A stretch of DNA of 64,000 bases from Pectobacterium aroidearum. Its GTDB lineage: Bacteria; Pseudomonadota; Gammaproteobacteria; Enterobacterales; Enterobacteriaceae. The stretch covers positions 1,612,001 to 1,676,000 of the forward strand of contig NZ_CP065044.1 of the NCBI RefSeq assembly GCF_015689195.1, in the 5' to 3' direction. A program made the position numbers and the translations under genes. The notes under the pieces are model-generated. The model saw nothing but the letters and a program-made list of their open reading frames with translations. It ran no database searches and was not told the origin of the DNA. Below are positions 55,327 to 64,000 of this stretch, piece by piece. Positions within the stretch are counted from its first letter, which is position 1, and the number at the start of each line of letters is the position of its first letter.

Positions 55327-56844
55327 ATGTGCGGTATTGTCGGTATCGCCGGTTTTACACCGGTCAACCAGTCGATTTATGACGCGTTAACGGTGTTGCA
55401 ACACCGTGGGCAGGATGCAGCGGGTATTGTAACCATCGATGCCTTTAATTGTTTTCGCCTGCGTAAGGCCAATGGCCTGGTGAAAGATGTGTTTGAAGCG
55501 CGGCACATGCAACGCCTACAGGGAAACATGGGGCTTGGCCATGTGCGTTATCCAACCGCAGGCAGCTCCAGCGCCTCGGAAGCACAGCCTTTCTATGTTA
55601 ACTCTCCGTTCGGTATCACGTTGGCCCACAACGGTAACCTGACTAACGCCCATGAACTGCGTAAAAAGCTGTTCGAGCAGGAGCGTCGTCACGTTAACAC
55701 CACGTCTGATTCTGAAATTCTGCTGAACATTTTTGCCAGAGAGCTGGACCGTTTCCAGCATTATCCGCTGGAAGCCGATAATATTTTTGCGGCCGTTGCC
55801 GCGACGCACCAGCAAATTCGCGGTGCCTATGCCTGTGTTGGCATGATTATCGGACACGGTATGGTGGCTTTCCGCGATCCTAACGGGATTCGTCCGCTGG
55901 TGATTGGTAAGCGCGATCTGGAAGATGGTCGCAGCGAATACATGGTGGCGTCAGAAAGCGTCGCGTTGGATACGCTGGGCTTTGAATTTTTACGTGATGT
56001 GGCGCCGGGAGAAGCGATCTATATTACGGAAAAAGGGCAGCTGTTTACCCGCCAGTGTGCAGAGAATCCAAAGAGCAATCCGTGCCTGTTCGAATATGTT
56101 TACTTCGCGCGCCCGGACTCTTTCATCGATAAAATCTCGGTCTACAGTGCACGCGTTCGCATGGGCCAGAAGCTCGGTGAAAAAATTGCGCGTCAGTGGG
56201 AAGATCTCGATATAGACGTCGTGATCCCGATTCCTGAGACTTCTTGTGATATCGCGCTGGAAATCGCGCGTATCATTAACAAACCGTACCGTCAGGGATT
56301 TGTGAAAAACCGCTACGTTGGCCGTACCTTTATCATGCCGGGACAGCAGGCGCGTAAGAAATCGGTGCGCCGTAAGCTGAACGCTAACCGTGCTGAATTC
56401 CGTGACAAAAACGTGCTGCTGGTGGATGACTCCATCGTGCGTGGTACAACGTCGGAGCAGATTGTGGAGATGGCGCGTGAAGCTGGAGCCAAGCGTGTGT
56501 ATCTGGCCTCTGCGGCACCGGAAATTCGCTTCCCTAACGTGTACGGCATCGACATGCCGAGCGTCAACGAGCTGATTGCTCACGGTCGCGAAGTGGACGA
56601 AATCTGTAAGATTATTGGCGCTGATGCGCTTATTTTTCAGGATCTCGACGATCTGATCGACGCTGCGCGTGAAGATAACCCGGATATCGCTCAGTTTGAA
56701 TGCTCGGTGTTCAACGGGATTTACGTGACGAAGGATGTTGATCAAGGCTATCTGGATTATCTGGAAGTATTACGCAACGACGATGCCAAAGCGCTGCGTA
56801 GCCAGAATGAAGTCGAAGATCTGGAATTGCATAACGAAGGTTAA
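55327..56844 (+). CDS. purF: Amidophosphoribosyltransferase PurF
   Basis: 505 residues; first committed step of purine synthesis. N-terminal nucleophile Cys right after Met ([19 protein letters not shown]), glutaminase [18 protein letters not shown] near 100, and PRPP-binding [20 protein letters not shown] near residue 362. Propeptide-free as in E. coli. Followed by a terminator. Confidence 0.97.
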   Translation: MCGIVGIAGFTPVNQSIYDALTVLQHRGQDAAGIVTIDAFNCFRLRKANGLVKDVFEARHMQRLQGNMGLGHVRYPTAGSSSASEAQPFYVNSPFGITLAHNGNLTNAHELRKKLFEQERRHVNTTSDSEILLNIFARELDRFQHYPLEADNIFAAVAATHQQIRGAYACVGMIIGHGMVAFRDPNGIRPLVIGKRDLEDGRSEYMVASESVALDTLGFEFLRDVAPGEAIYITEKGQLFTRQCAENPKSNPCLFEYVYFARPDSFIDKISVYSARVRMGQKLGEKIARQWEDLDIDVVIPIPETSCDIALEIARIINKPYRQGFVKNRYVGRTFIMPGQQARKKSVRRKLNANRAEFRDKNVLLVDDSIVRGTTSEQIVEMAREAGAKRVYLASAAPEIRFPNVYGIDMPSVNELIAHGREVDEICKIIGADALIFQDLDDLIDAAREDNPDIAQFECSVFNGIYVTKDVDQGYLDYLEVLRNDDAKALRSQNEVEDLELHNEG

Positions 56845-56873
56845 CGGCTAGCTGTTCGTTAACGCTTCATCGA

Positions 56874-56907
56874 GGGGGAGGACGCGAAAGTGTCTTCCCT
56901 TTTTTTA
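56874..56907 (+). terminator. Terminator of cvpA-purF
   Basis: GGGAGGAC, GCGAAA-type loop, GTCTTCCC, then seven T. Confidence 0.88.
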
Positions 56908-57057
56908 TATAGAAAACATCTTGTATATAGAAAACTGGGTTGTTTATAAAAACGCCGTTTCGGCGCTTCTCCTTGCTTATCGCCAATCAATACGGCAAAG
57001 TTTGCGCAGATAATTTTTCCGCGTTTTTGCTTACGCGGTCAGCCAGAGGCAGTACGA

Positions 57058-57630
57058 ATGAAGCGACTGATTGTAGGGATTTCCGGCGCGAGCGGCGTCA
57101 TTTACGGCGTCCGGCTGCTACAGATTTTACAGGCGCTGGAAGGTATCGAAACACACCTGATCATGAGTCAGGCCGCCCGGCAGACGCTGGCGTTAGAAAC
57201 CGATTTTAGCCTGCGTGATGTACAGGCACTGGCCGATGTGGTGCATGACACGCGTGATATCGCGGCCAGCGTCTCTTCGGGGTCGTTTAAAACGGCGGGG
57301 ATGGTGATTTTACCTTGTTCAATAAAAACCCTGTCTGGCATTGTGCACAGTTACAGCGATAACTTATTAACGCGCGCGGCCGATGTGGTGCTGAAAGAGC
57401 GTCGTCCTTTGGTGCTGGGAGTACGTGAAACGCCGCTGCATTTAGGACATTTACGGCTGATGACCACCGCCGTTGAACTCGGGGCGATAATCATGCCGCC
57501 TGTGCCTGCGTTCTATCATCGCCCAGAAAGTGTGCAGGATATTGTCGATCAGACGGTGAACCGCATTCTGGACCAGTTTGATATCGACCTGCCGAAAGAT
57601 CTCTTTACCCGTTGGCAAGGTGCGTCATAG
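57058..57630 (+). CDS. ubiX: Flavin prenyltransferase UbiX
   Basis: 190 residues. Makes prenylated FMN, cofactor of the UbiD decarboxylase in ubiquinone synthesis. FMN-binding VGISGASGVIYGVRLLQIL at the start, SSGSFKTAGMVILPCSIKTL near 78, and RPLVLGVRETPLHLGHLRLM near 118. Own promoter region of about 150 bases after purF; terminator follows. Confidence 0.96.
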   Translation: MKRLIVGISGASGVIYGVRLLQILQALEGIETHLIMSQAARQTLALETDFSLRDVQALADVVHDTRDIAASVSSGSFKTAGMVILPCSIKTLSGIVHSYSDNLLTRAADVVLKERRPLVLGVRETPLHLGHLRLMTTAVELGAIIMPPVPAFYHRPESVQDIVDQTVNRILDQFDIDLPKDLFTRWQGAS

Positions 57631-57667
57631 CAGGCTAGATGCTAACTCGTTCTATTTTCTTCTCTGC

Positions 57668-57697
57668 GGGCAGTAAAGCGTTACTGCCCTTTTTTTG
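57668..57697 (+). terminator. Terminator of ubiX
   Basis: GGGCAGTAA, AGCG, TTACTGCCC and eight T. Confidence 0.92.
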
Positions 57698-57713
57698 TGC
57701 CTTTTTATCACAT

Positions 57714-57751
57714 TGCACCAATTTTGATCGCAAAAGCACTTAAATGGTGCG
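57714..57751 (+). promoter_or_regulatory. Two tandem NtrC-like sites
   Basis: TGCACCAATTTTGATCG at 57714-57730 and AGCACTTAAATGGTGCG at 57735-57751, compared with the NtrC pattern TGCACCANNNTGGTGCA. The second has GCAC-N7-GTGC intact; the first has a full left half. Centres are 21 bases apart, two helical turns, and about 170 bases before the sigma-54 promoter, a normal enhancer distance. Confidence 0.7.
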
Positions 57752-57899
57752 TTTGTGTTTTTGTATTCATGGCAATGTTATCTATTCTTATTGTTATACG
57801 CCAAAAAGTTTCTCGGAAAATATTTCATAATCAAACAGTTATTCATTCGCTTTCCTATGTGTTGATCATGGGGTTTCTACAATGCCCCTGCCTTCATTG

Positions 57900-57915
57900 T
57901 GGCATGAAAACTGCT
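57900..57915 (+). promoter_or_regulatory. Sigma-54 promoter of hisJQMP
   Basis: TGGCATGAAAACTGCT against TGGCACG-N4-TTGCT: the -24 GG and -12 GC are intact with correct spacing. Transcription would begin near 57926, giving a leader of about 120 bases. E. coli argT-hisJQMP uses the same type of promoter. No gene is seen in 57698-58044; an open frame of 102 codons there crosses these sites and is not real. Confidence 0.72.
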
Positions 57916-58044
57916 ATGAAAAGGGTAATAGTCGGCGTTATAAAACAAATAGCACTTACATCGTTCATTTTTAAAGCAATAAATCGATATCTGTTCCGAC
58001 ATTGACGACACATGACATCAATCACTCATGATAAGGGTAGCAAT

Positions 58045-58824
58045 ATGAAGAAACTGATCAAAGTTTTGCCGTTGGCACTCATTCTGGTTGCGGGCAGCGC
58101 GATGGCGGAGATTCCTAAGAACATTAAAATCGGCACCGATCCTACCTATGCGCCTTTTGAATCCAAAAATGCCAGCGGTGAACTGGTTGGGTTTGATATC
58201 GATCTGGCGAAAGAGCTGTGCAAACGTATTCAGGCTAACTGTACCTTTGTGGAAAGTGACTTTGACGCGCTAATTCCTTCCCTTAAAGCTAAAAAAATTG
58301 ATGCCATCATCTCTTCTCTGTCCATCACCGAAAAACGCCAGCAGGAAATTGCCTTCACTGAGAAGCTGTATGCCGCCAACGCACGTCTGATTGCGAAGAA
58401 GGGCGCGAGCATCGAGCCAACGTTGGCGTCTCTGGGCGGCAAGCGTGTCGGCGTTTTGCAGGCATCAACGCAGGAGGCATTTGCTAACGCGAACTGGCAG
58501 CCAAAAGGCGTTGAGGTTGTGGCTTACCAAAACCAGGATCTGATTTATGCAGACCTGACCGCAGGCCGTATCGATGCCGCCTTTCAGGATGAAGTCGCCG
58601 GAAGCGAAGGTTTCCTGAAGCTTGATATGGGCAAAGACTACGCGTTTGCTGGCCCAGCGGTGAAAGATGACAAATTCTTCGGTGTGGGGACGGGGATGGG
58701 TCTGCGTAAAGCGGATACCGAGCTGAAAGCTGCGCTGGATAAAGCCTTTGAAGAGATACGTAAAGACGGTACCTACGATACCTTCGCGAAAAAATACTTC
58801 GATTTTGACGTCTACGGCGGCTAA
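58045..58824 (+). CDS. hisJ: Periplasmic histidine/basic amino acid-binding protein
   Basis: 259 residues, signal peptide [21 protein letters not shown]. Cluster of HisJ/Arg[15 protein letters not shown] near residue 30, [14 protein letters not shown] near 51, [15 protein letters not shown] and [17 protein letters not shown]. Enterobacteria such as E. coli have two paralogues, argT and hisJ; only one is present. Its N- and C-terminal ends read like HisJ (FDFDVYGG), while SDFDALIP and the ANETW-like region recall ArgT. RBS AAGGG. Feeds the HisQMP importer. Confidence 0.88.
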   Translation: MKKLIKVLPLALILVAGSAMAEIPKNIKIGTDPTYAPFESKNASGELVGFDIDLAKELCKRIQANCTFVESDFDALIPSLKAKKIDAIISSLSITEKRQQEIAFTEKLYAANARLIAKKGASIEPTLASLGGKRVGVLQASTQEAFANANWQPKGVEVVAYQNQDLIYADLTAGRIDAAFQDEVAGSEGFLKLDMGKDYAFAGPAVKDDKFFGVGTGMGLRKADTELKAALDKAFEEIRKDGTYDTFAKKYFDFDVYGG

Positions 58825-58866
58825 TTTCTCCTAACGATTCACACTCTGTAGCGGAATCGCAGGGCC

Positions 58867-58899
58867 ATACGACATGGGACCGTTCCTCCCGTGTCGTAT
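58867..58899. repeat. Hairpin between hisJ and hisQ
   Basis: ATACGACATGGGA pairs with TCCCGTGTCGTAT, 13 pairs with one G-T, loop seven bases. In Salmonella and E. coli a REP hairpin in the same place protects hisJ mRNA and gives more binding protein than membrane proteins; this one likely does the same. Confidence 0.65.
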
Positions 58900-58951
58900 T
58901 CCTGCCGATGACGCACTGTGCCATTAACCGCTATTTCAACGGATATCATTG

Positions 58952-59641
58952 ATGCTTTATGGCTATTCCCAGCTAATTCTGGATGGTGCCATCATGACGC
59001 TGGAGCTGGCAGCGAGTTCGCTCGTGCTGGCGCTGGCTATCGGCCTGATTGGTGCATCGGCGAAGCTGTCTTCCAACCGGCTGCTGGCAGGGTGTTTTTC
59101 CTGCTATACCACGCTGATTCGTGGCATTCCTGACCTGGTGCTGATGCTGCTGATTTTCTATGGCCTGCAAATCGTCTTAAACGGCGTGACGGAGTCGATG
59201 GGGATGGCGCAGATTGACATCGACCCTTTGACCGCCGGGATTATCACGCTGGGCTTTATTTACGGCGCCTATTTCACGGAAACCTTTCGAGGTGCCTATC
59301 TTGCTGTACCGCGTGGGCAAATCGAAGCGGCTGTGGCATTCGGTTTTTCTCCTATGAAGGTGTTCCGCCGTATTCTGTTTCCTTCCATGATGCGCTTTGC
59401 GCTGCCTGGCATTGGCAATAACTGGCAGGTGATCCTGAAAGCTACGGCGCTGGTGTCACTGCTTGGCCTGAATGATGTGATTAAGGCGACGCAACTGGCT
59501 GGAAAGGGCGCACATGAACCATTTTATTTTGCGCTGGTCGCTGGGGCGATGTACCTGATTTTTACCACCATTTCTAACGGCGTGTTGTGGTGGCTGGAAA
59601 GGCACTATTCGCAGGGAGTCAAGAAAGTAAACTATGAGTGA
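58952..59641 (+). CDS. hisQ: Histidine ABC importer permease HisQ
   Basis: 229 residues, five membrane segments, HisM-type permease domain. EAA loop RGQIEAAVAFGFSPMKVFRR near residue 123. ATG 58952 gives MLYGYSQLIL as in E. coli. Forms a heterodimer with HisM; last eight bases overlap hisM. Confidence 0.94.
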   Translation: MLYGYSQLILDGAIMTLELAASSLVLALAIGLIGASAKLSSNRLLAGCFSCYTTLIRGIPDLVLMLLIFYGLQIVLNGVTESMGMAQIDIDPLTAGIITLGFIYGAYFTETFRGAYLAVPRGQIEAAVAFGFSPMKVFRRILFPSMMRFALPGIGNNWQVILKATALVSLLGLNDVIKATQLAGKGAHEPFYFALVAGAMYLIFTTISNGVLWWLERHYSQGVKKVNYE

Positions 59642-60350
59642 GATCCTGCAACAATATTGGCAGCCGCTCCTGTGGAGCGATGGTTACCGACTGACCGGGC
59701 TGGCGATGACGCTCTGGCTGCTCATTTCTTCGGTGGTCATCGGTGGACTGATGGCGCTGCCGCTGGCGATTGCCCGCGTGTCGCCGCGACGTCGGTTCAG
59801 CTTTCCTGTGTGGTTATTTACTTACGTGTTCCGCGGTACGCCGCTCTATGTGCAGCTTCTGGTGTTCTATTCCGGCGTGTATAGTCTGGAGATTGTGCGC
59901 GGCACCGATCTACTGAATGCCTTTTTTCGCAGCGGGCTAAACTGTGCCATCTTGGCGCTGGCGCTCAATACCTGTGCCTATACGACAGAGATTTTTGCCG
60001 GTGCCATCCGCGCGGTGCCGCATGGGGAAATTGAAGCGGCCAGAGCATACGGATTCTCCCGTTTTAAGCAGTATCGCTGCATTATTTTGCCGGGAGCGCT
60101 GCGTATTGCGCTGCCTGCCTACAGCAACGAAGTGATTCTGATGCTGCATTCGACGGCGCTGGCCTTCACCGTAACCGTACCGGATATTCTGAAGATTGCC
60201 CGAGATATCAACGCCGCAACCTACCAACCGTTTTATGCATTTGGTATTGCTGCGGTCATCTATCTGGCGATTTCATTTGTGTTAATCGGGCTGTTTAGAA
60301 GGGCGGAACGGCGCTGGTTACGTCATCTTTATACCCGTTCATCTCATTAA
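59634..60350 (+). CDS. hisM: Histidine ABC importer permease HisM
   Basis: 238 residues, five membrane segments; EAA loop HGEIEAARAYGFSRFKQYRC near residue 130. Overlaps hisQ by eight bases and is followed by hisP after 15. Confidence 0.94.
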   Translation: MSEILQQYWQPLLWSDGYRLTGLAMTLWLLISSVVIGGLMALPLAIARVSPRRRFSFPVWLFTYVFRGTPLYVQLLVFYSGVYSLEIVRGTDLLNAFFRSGLNCAILALALNTCAYTTEIFAGAIRAVPHGEIEAARAYGFSRFKQYRCIILPGALRIALPAYSNEVILMLHSTALAFTVTVPDILKIARDINAATYQPFYAFGIAAVIYLAISFVLIGLFRRAERRWLRHLYTRSSH

Positions 60351-60365
60351 GCGCAGGAAAAAAGC

Positions 60366-61139
60366 ATGTCGAATAACAAACTGATGGTGACGGAACTGCG
60401 TAAACGCTATGGCCAGCATGAGGTGCTTAAAGGGATCTCATTACAGGCGAAAGCGGGTGACGTTATTTCAATTATTGGCTCGTCAGGTTCGGGAAAAAGC
60501 ACCTTACTGCGCTGTATTAATTTTCTGGAAAAACCCTGTGAAGGGGCGATTTACGTCAGCGATCAGGAAATTCGCATGGTGCGTGATACTGATGGACAGC
60601 TGAAGGTGTTTGATAAAAAACAGCTTCAAATGCTGCGCACACGCCTGACGATGGTGTTTCAGCATTTCAACCTGTGGAGCTTCATGACCGCGTTGGAAAA
60701 CGTGATGGAAGCGCCGATTCAGGTATTAGGGCTCAGCAAAGCGGAAGCGCGCGAGCGGGCGGTGTTCTATCTGAACAAGGTCGGGATCACCGATTCTGCC
60801 CAGCAGAAATACCCGTCTGATCTCTCTGGTGGTCAGCAGCAGCGCGTGTCGATTGCGCGAGCGTTGGCGATGGAGCCGGAAGTGCTGCTGTTTGATGAGC
60901 CGACATCGGCACTCGATCCTGAACTGGTCGGCGAGGTATTACGTATCATGCAGCAGCTTGCTGAGGAAGGGAAAACGATGGTGGTGGTGACGCATGAAAT
61001 GGAATTTGCCCGCCATGTCTCCAGCCACGTTATCTTTTTACATCAGGGCGTAATTGAAGAAGAAGGCCCACCGGATCAGCTTTTCGGGAGCCCGAAAAGT
61101 GCGCGTTTGCAGCAGTTTTTGTCTGGAGCATTGAAGTAG
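60366..61139 (+). CDS. hisP: Histidine ABC importer ATPase HisP
   Basis: 257 residues. Walker [16 protein letters not shown] near residue 39, signature [16 protein letters not shown] near 155, Walker [19 protein letters not shown] near 175, switch His in [13 protein letters not shown]. Drives uptake of His, and of Lys/Arg/ornithine if HisJ binds them. Confidence 0.95.
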   Translation: MSNNKLMVTELRKRYGQHEVLKGISLQAKAGDVISIIGSSGSGKSTLLRCINFLEKPCEGAIYVSDQEIRMVRDTDGQLKVFDKKQLQMLRTRLTMVFQHFNLWSFMTALENVMEAPIQVLGLSKAEARERAVFYLNKVGITDSAQQKYPSDLSGGQQQRVSIARALAMEPEVLLFDEPTSALDPELVGEVLRIMQQLAEEGKTMVVVTHEMEFARHVSSHVIFLHQGVIEEEGPPDQLFGSPKSARLQQFLSGALK

Positions 61140-61144
61140 GTTTT

Positions 61145-61166
61145 GGGGCTGATGGTGATCAGCCCC
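61145..61166. terminator. Hairpin after hisP
   Basis: GGGGCTGA, six bases, TCAGCCCC, six bases past the hisP stop and between it and the convergent yfcH end. T run is weak. Confidence 0.6.
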
Positions 61167-61188
61167 ATACGTTTCTCTCAGCACTGAG

Positions 61189-62094
61189 TCAGCTCGGTTT
61201 CTTGATGACGTCCTGTAGGGCTTCTTCTAACTCGAAGAAACGGAAACCAAAGCCTGCGGCTTCTAACCGCTGTGGGATGGCGCGTTGTCCGCCCAAGACC
61301 AGCGTCGAGGCTTCTCCCATCAGCAATTTGATCGCAAAAGCGGGCGCTCGCAGAAAACCGGGGCGATCCAGGACGTGTGCCAGCGTGGCGGAAAACTGCT
61401 CATTATGAACCGGATAAGGCGCAACCATATTGAAAGGGCCGCTCAATATCGGTTGGTCTAGCAAGTAAATGATACCGTTAACCATGTCATCAATATGAAT
61501 CCACGGCATATATTGCTTGCCAGAGCCCATCGGGCCGCCAAGCCCGAACCGGAAAATCGGCAGCATTTTTGCCAGCGCGCCGCCCTGTGCTGAAAGCACG
61601 ATGCCGGTGCGCAGCAGGCAGACTCGGGTTTGATCGCTTTCGGCGGACTGAGCCAGCGCTTCCCAGCGAGCGCACAGGTGATGGGTGAATTCATCAACCG
61701 GAGATTCATCTTCCGTAACCAGCGCTTCTCCTTGATCGCCATAATACCCGACAGCAGAACCAGAGATAAAAACGGCAGGTGGTTCACTGCTGGCTTTTAT
61801 CAGCGTGGCGAGTTGTTCGGTGATGTTCCAGCGGCTCTTTGCCAGCAGCTGTTTTTGCTGTGGCGTCCAACGCTTGTCGGCGATAGGCTCGCCTGCCAGA
61901 TTGATGACGCCATCAAAGTCGTTCAGTGAGGTGATATTATTCAGCGTTGACCAATATTCCACCTGATTGCCGAGAACGCCGCGGGCGCGTTCAGGATCGC
62001 GTGTCAGTACCGTAATGTGATGGGAAAGCAGCTGTAATCGTTGGATAAGATGGCGGCCAATAAGGCCGGTTCCGCCTGTTATGAGTAGTTGCAT
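61189..62094 (-). CDS. yfcH: YfcH-family nucleoside-diphosphate-sugar epimerase-like protein
   Basis: 301 residues, atypical SDR (TIGR01777). NADP motif [16 protein letters not shown] at the start, [15 protein letters not shown] near residue 60, [12 protein letters not shown] near 110, [17 protein letters not shown] near 198. Function unknown. Downstream of folX on the same strand. Confidence 0.92.
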   Translation of the reverse strand: MQLLITGGTGLIGRHLIQRLQLLSHHITVLTRDPERARGVLGNQVEYWSTLNNITSLNDFDGVINLAGEPIADKRWTPQQKQLLAKSRWNITEQLATLIKASSEPPAVFISGSAVGYYGDQGEALVTEDESPVDEFTHHLCARWEALAQSAESDQTRVCLLRTGIVLSAQGGALAKMLPIFRFGLGGPMGSGKQYMPWIHIDDMVNGIIYLLDQPILSGPFNMVAPYPVHNEQFSATLAHVLDRPGFLRAPAFAIKLLMGEASTLVLGGQRAIPQRLEAAGFGFRFFELEEALQDVIKKPS

Positions 62095-62113
62095 TGCCCC
62101 CCTCTCCCTATCT

Positions 62114-62485
62114 TTATGCCTTGTGATAACGCAGGGTCATAGAAACCGAATCGGCGTATCGCAGGGCAAACGGTTTATCTACTTCTACTTCAGCATAGGT
62201 GATCCATTCGTGCTCGCTGGCGATGTTGAGCACATCCTGTGTTAATTTTTCCAGCAAAGCGAAGCGGTTATCTTCTACGTGGCGAATAATGCTTTTGGTG
62301 ATGGTGCGGTAGTTCAGCGCATCGGCGATATTCTCGCTATTGCGCGCCTGCTCTGCTGGGTAGTGAATCACAACGTTGATGATCACATCCTGCTTATTCG
62401 TAATTTCCTCTTCTTTGATACCGATGAAGGTACGCAAACGCAGATTTTTTATACGAATAACGGCGTCAGAATAGTGATGTGGCAT
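62114..62485 (-). CDS. folX: Dihydroneopterin triphosphate 2'-epimerase FolX
   Basis: 123 residues, FolB-like tunnel fold. [20 protein letters not shown] near residue 10 and [20 protein letters not shown] near 47 match E. coli FolX. 19 bases ahead of yfcH, likely co-transcribed. Confidence 0.94.
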   Translation of the reverse strand: MPHHYSDAVIRIKNLRLRTFIGIKEEEITNKQDVIINVVIHYPAEQARNSENIADALNYRTITKSIIRHVEDNRFALLEKLTQDVLNIASEHEWITYAEVEVDKPFALRYADSVSMTLRYHKA

Positions 62486-62608
62486 TGCTCGGCCCTCGGT
62501 TGCTTCTGTGACTGCGATAACACCGCAGCGTCAGGGTATCGTTAACGACAATATGTTGATTACCATAGCAGAAGATACCCAAAGGCCGAATGAGATGATG
62601 CCAGAATT

Positions 62609-63235
62609 TTATTGATCGGCGAGCTGATAGGCCCGCTGCGTTGCCGGACGTTCGCTAATGCGCGTATACCACGCTTTTACCGCTGGATAATCATCAAGAT
62701 CGACACGCTGGCGGGCATAAGAAACCACCCACGGGTAGGTTGCGATATCGGCGATGCTGTACTGCTCTCCCGCTAACCACGGATTGTCCTGCAGGTGTTT
62801 ATCCAGCACGCGATACAGGCGCTGTGTCTCCTGCTGATAACGTTCAATGGCGTAAGGCACTGGCTGAGGCGCATAGTGGTTAAAATGGTGATTTTGTCCC
62901 AGCATGGGGCCGAAACCGGCGACCTGCCAGAACAACCACTGTAGCGTGGCCGTGCGTTCACGTAGTGATGAGCTCAATAGTACGCCGTGTTTTTCCGCCA
63001 GATAGAGCAAGATCGCGCCAGATTCAAACAGGCTGATAGGGGCGTTGCCTTCCGCTGGCTGCGTATCGACAATCGCGGGAATTTTGTTGTTAGGCGAAAT
63101 AGCCAGAAACTCCGGCCTGAACTGTTCGCCTTTGCTGATATTCACGCGGTGGAGCTGGTAGGGGATATTCGCTTCTTCCAGAAACAGAGTGATTTTGTGT
63201 CCGTTAGGGGTTGGTGCGTAATACAGGTCAATCAT
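62609..63235 (-). CDS. yfcG: GSH-dependent disulfide-bond oxidoreductase YfcG
   Basis: 208 residues, glutathione S-transferase fold of the Nu class. Thioredoxin-like half with YYAPTPNGHKITLFLEEANI (Thr/Asn near residues 9-11 contact glutathione) and SLFESGAILLYLAEKHG, then the helical half (QWLFWQVAGFGPMLGQNHHF). The E. coli homologue reduces disulfides rather than conjugating substrates. Confidence 0.93.
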   Translation of the reverse strand: MIDLYYAPTPNGHKITLFLEEANIPYQLHRVNISKGEQFRPEFLAISPNNKIPAIVDTQPAEGNAPISLFESGAILLYLAEKHGVLLSSSLRERTATLQWLFWQVAGFGPMLGQNHHFNHYAPQPVPYAIERYQQETQRLYRVLDKHLQDNPWLAGEQYSIADIATYPWVVSYARQRVDLDDYPAVKAWYTRISERPATQRAYQLADQ

Positions 63236-63483
63236 GAATCAAGTCTCCGTTTTAATTCAGAAAAACATCATGGACTGTATGGCAGTTGATCGCTTCAGAG
63301 AGCGATGCGCTGTCAGAATAGCGTATTGGGGAACGGGTTCTTACCCTACCACTTCTACGGGTGAAAAATAAGCGATGGCGCACATCGTTGGGCGATCTTT
63401 ACCGGAAGCGGTTGGTCAACTTTGGTAGACTACTTCAGGTGAAAGGTACGCGTCTTGTGGATATAAACGTTGTGGAGATGACG

Positions 63484-64000
63484 ATGAAGTTGATGTTTGC
63501 GTCCGATATACACGGTTCTCTCAGCGCGACGGATCGCGTGCTGGCGATCTTTGAGCAGAGCCGTGCCGACTGGCTTATTTTGTTGGGTGATTTTCTCAAT
63601 CATGGTCCGCGCAATCCGCTGCCGGAGCAATATCAGCCTGCGGAAGTGGCGACTCGGCTGAACGCCTATGCATCGCGCATCATCGCCGTACGCGGGAATT
63701 GCGATAGCGAGGTGGATCAGATGTTATTGACCTTCCCGATAACGGCACCGTGGCAACATGTGCTATTGCCGCAGAATCGTCTTTTCCTGACGCACGGTCA
63801 TCTTTATCATCCAGATAATCTGCCGCCGTTACGCGTGGGGGATGTGTTGGTATATGGGCATACCCATATACCGGTTGCTGAGCGACGCGGAGAATATTAT
63901 TTCTTCAATCCCGGCTCAGTAAGCTTGCCGAAAGGGGGATTCCCCGCGAGTTACGGCTTGCTTGAACAAGACACGCTGCGGGTTCTGCCATTACACGGCG
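63484..64000 (+). CDS. yfcE: Metallophosphoesterase YfcE, N-terminal part
   Basis: Open frame running off the right edge; 172 residues present of about 185. Metal ligands MFASDIHGS near residue 4, GDFLNHGPRNPLPE near 37, AVRGNCDSEVDQML near 70, LTHGH near 103 and VLVYGHTHIP near 122. Manganese phosphodiesterase in E. coli. ATG 63484 has GGAG ahead and matches the E. coli start. yfcF, next to yfcG in E. coli, is absent. Confidence 0.93.
   Translation, partial: MKLMFASDIHGSLSATDRVLAIFEQSRADWLILLGDFLNHGPRNPLPEQYQPAEVATRLNAYASRIIAVRGNCDSEVDQMLLTFPITAPWQHVLLPQNRLFLTHGHLYHPDNLPPLRVGDVLVYGHTHIPVAERRGEYYFFNPGSVSLPKGGFPASYGLLEQDTLRVLPLHG

Noticed and set aside
55990-56745. 251-codon minus-strand frame
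   Set aside because: Antisense shadow of purF without ribosome site.
57697-58005. Plus-strand frame of 102 codons before hisJ
   Set aside because: Starts in the ubiX terminator T run and covers the NtrC-like sites and sigma-54 promoter; no ribosome site.
1-64000. CRISPR arrays, insertion sequences, rRNA genes, phage genes
   Set aside because: No regularly spaced repeats, transposase or integrase motifs, or rRNA sequence were recognised anywhere in the window.

Overview
The window is a stretch of a chromosome from a soft-rot enterobacterium, most likely Pectobacterium. It carries the end of an Out type II secretion cluster (outM-outN-outO), a Nip-type necrosis-inducing toxin gene and an Enterobacterales backbone whose gene order closely follows the Escherichia coli fadL-fadIJ-sixA-aroC-fabB-pdxB-purF-hisP region. 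Genus and product names rest on recognised sequence motifs and remembered family members, since no database search was possible.

Layout: 1-2.1 kb holds the end of the out operon. From 2.1-3.6 kb on the minus strand lie a 24-residue YpdK-like membrane peptide (not previously obvious as a gene) and a flavin-dependent monooxygenase. From 4.0-7.6 kb is a FecCD-type ABC importer operon (binding protein, permease, ATPase) that ends in a ModA-like binding protein with no signal peptide. A 9-6-9 ModE-like operator sits just before its first gene, so molybdate or tungstate is the probable substrate. dbpA and a small serine hydrolase follow. The 9.9-18.3 kb stretch is accessory: several unrecognised secreted or cytoplasmic proteins, nip, an MFS pump divergent from an Lrp-type regulator, an AT-rich three-gene operon of exported proteins (two with LprI-like C-termini), an acetyltransferase and a 100-residue exported repeat protein. 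This stretch ends at tRNA-Arg(CCT) (argW), a known integration site in E. coli.

From 18.5 kb the conserved backbone runs yfdC, mlaA, mqo (extra relative to E. coli), fadL, yfcZ, fadI-fadJ. Then comes a five-gene archaic chaperone-usher (Csu-type, spore coat U) fimbrial operon with a possible 32-residue extra gene, inserted between fadJ and sixA. Next are sixA, smrB, prmB, aroC, mepA, yfcA, epmC, yfcL, mnmC, fabB, flk, an EamA exporter, pdxB, usg, truA, dedA, accD, folC, dedD, cvpA, purF, ubiX, hisJ-hisQ-hisM-hisP, yfcH, folX, yfcG and the start of yfcE, cut by the right edge.

Regulation readable from the DNA: FadR-like operators before fadL, fadI and fabB, with a FabR-like site beside the fabB one, couple fatty-acid breakdown and synthesis. 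There are CRP- and FNR-like sites between fadL and yfcZ, a PurR box before cvpA-purF, and two tandem NtrC-like sites plus a sigma-54 promoter before hisJ. A dispersed 125-140 bp repeat with TATACCC termini occurs twice in full and once as a fragment. No CRISPR array, insertion sequence or phage gene was seen.
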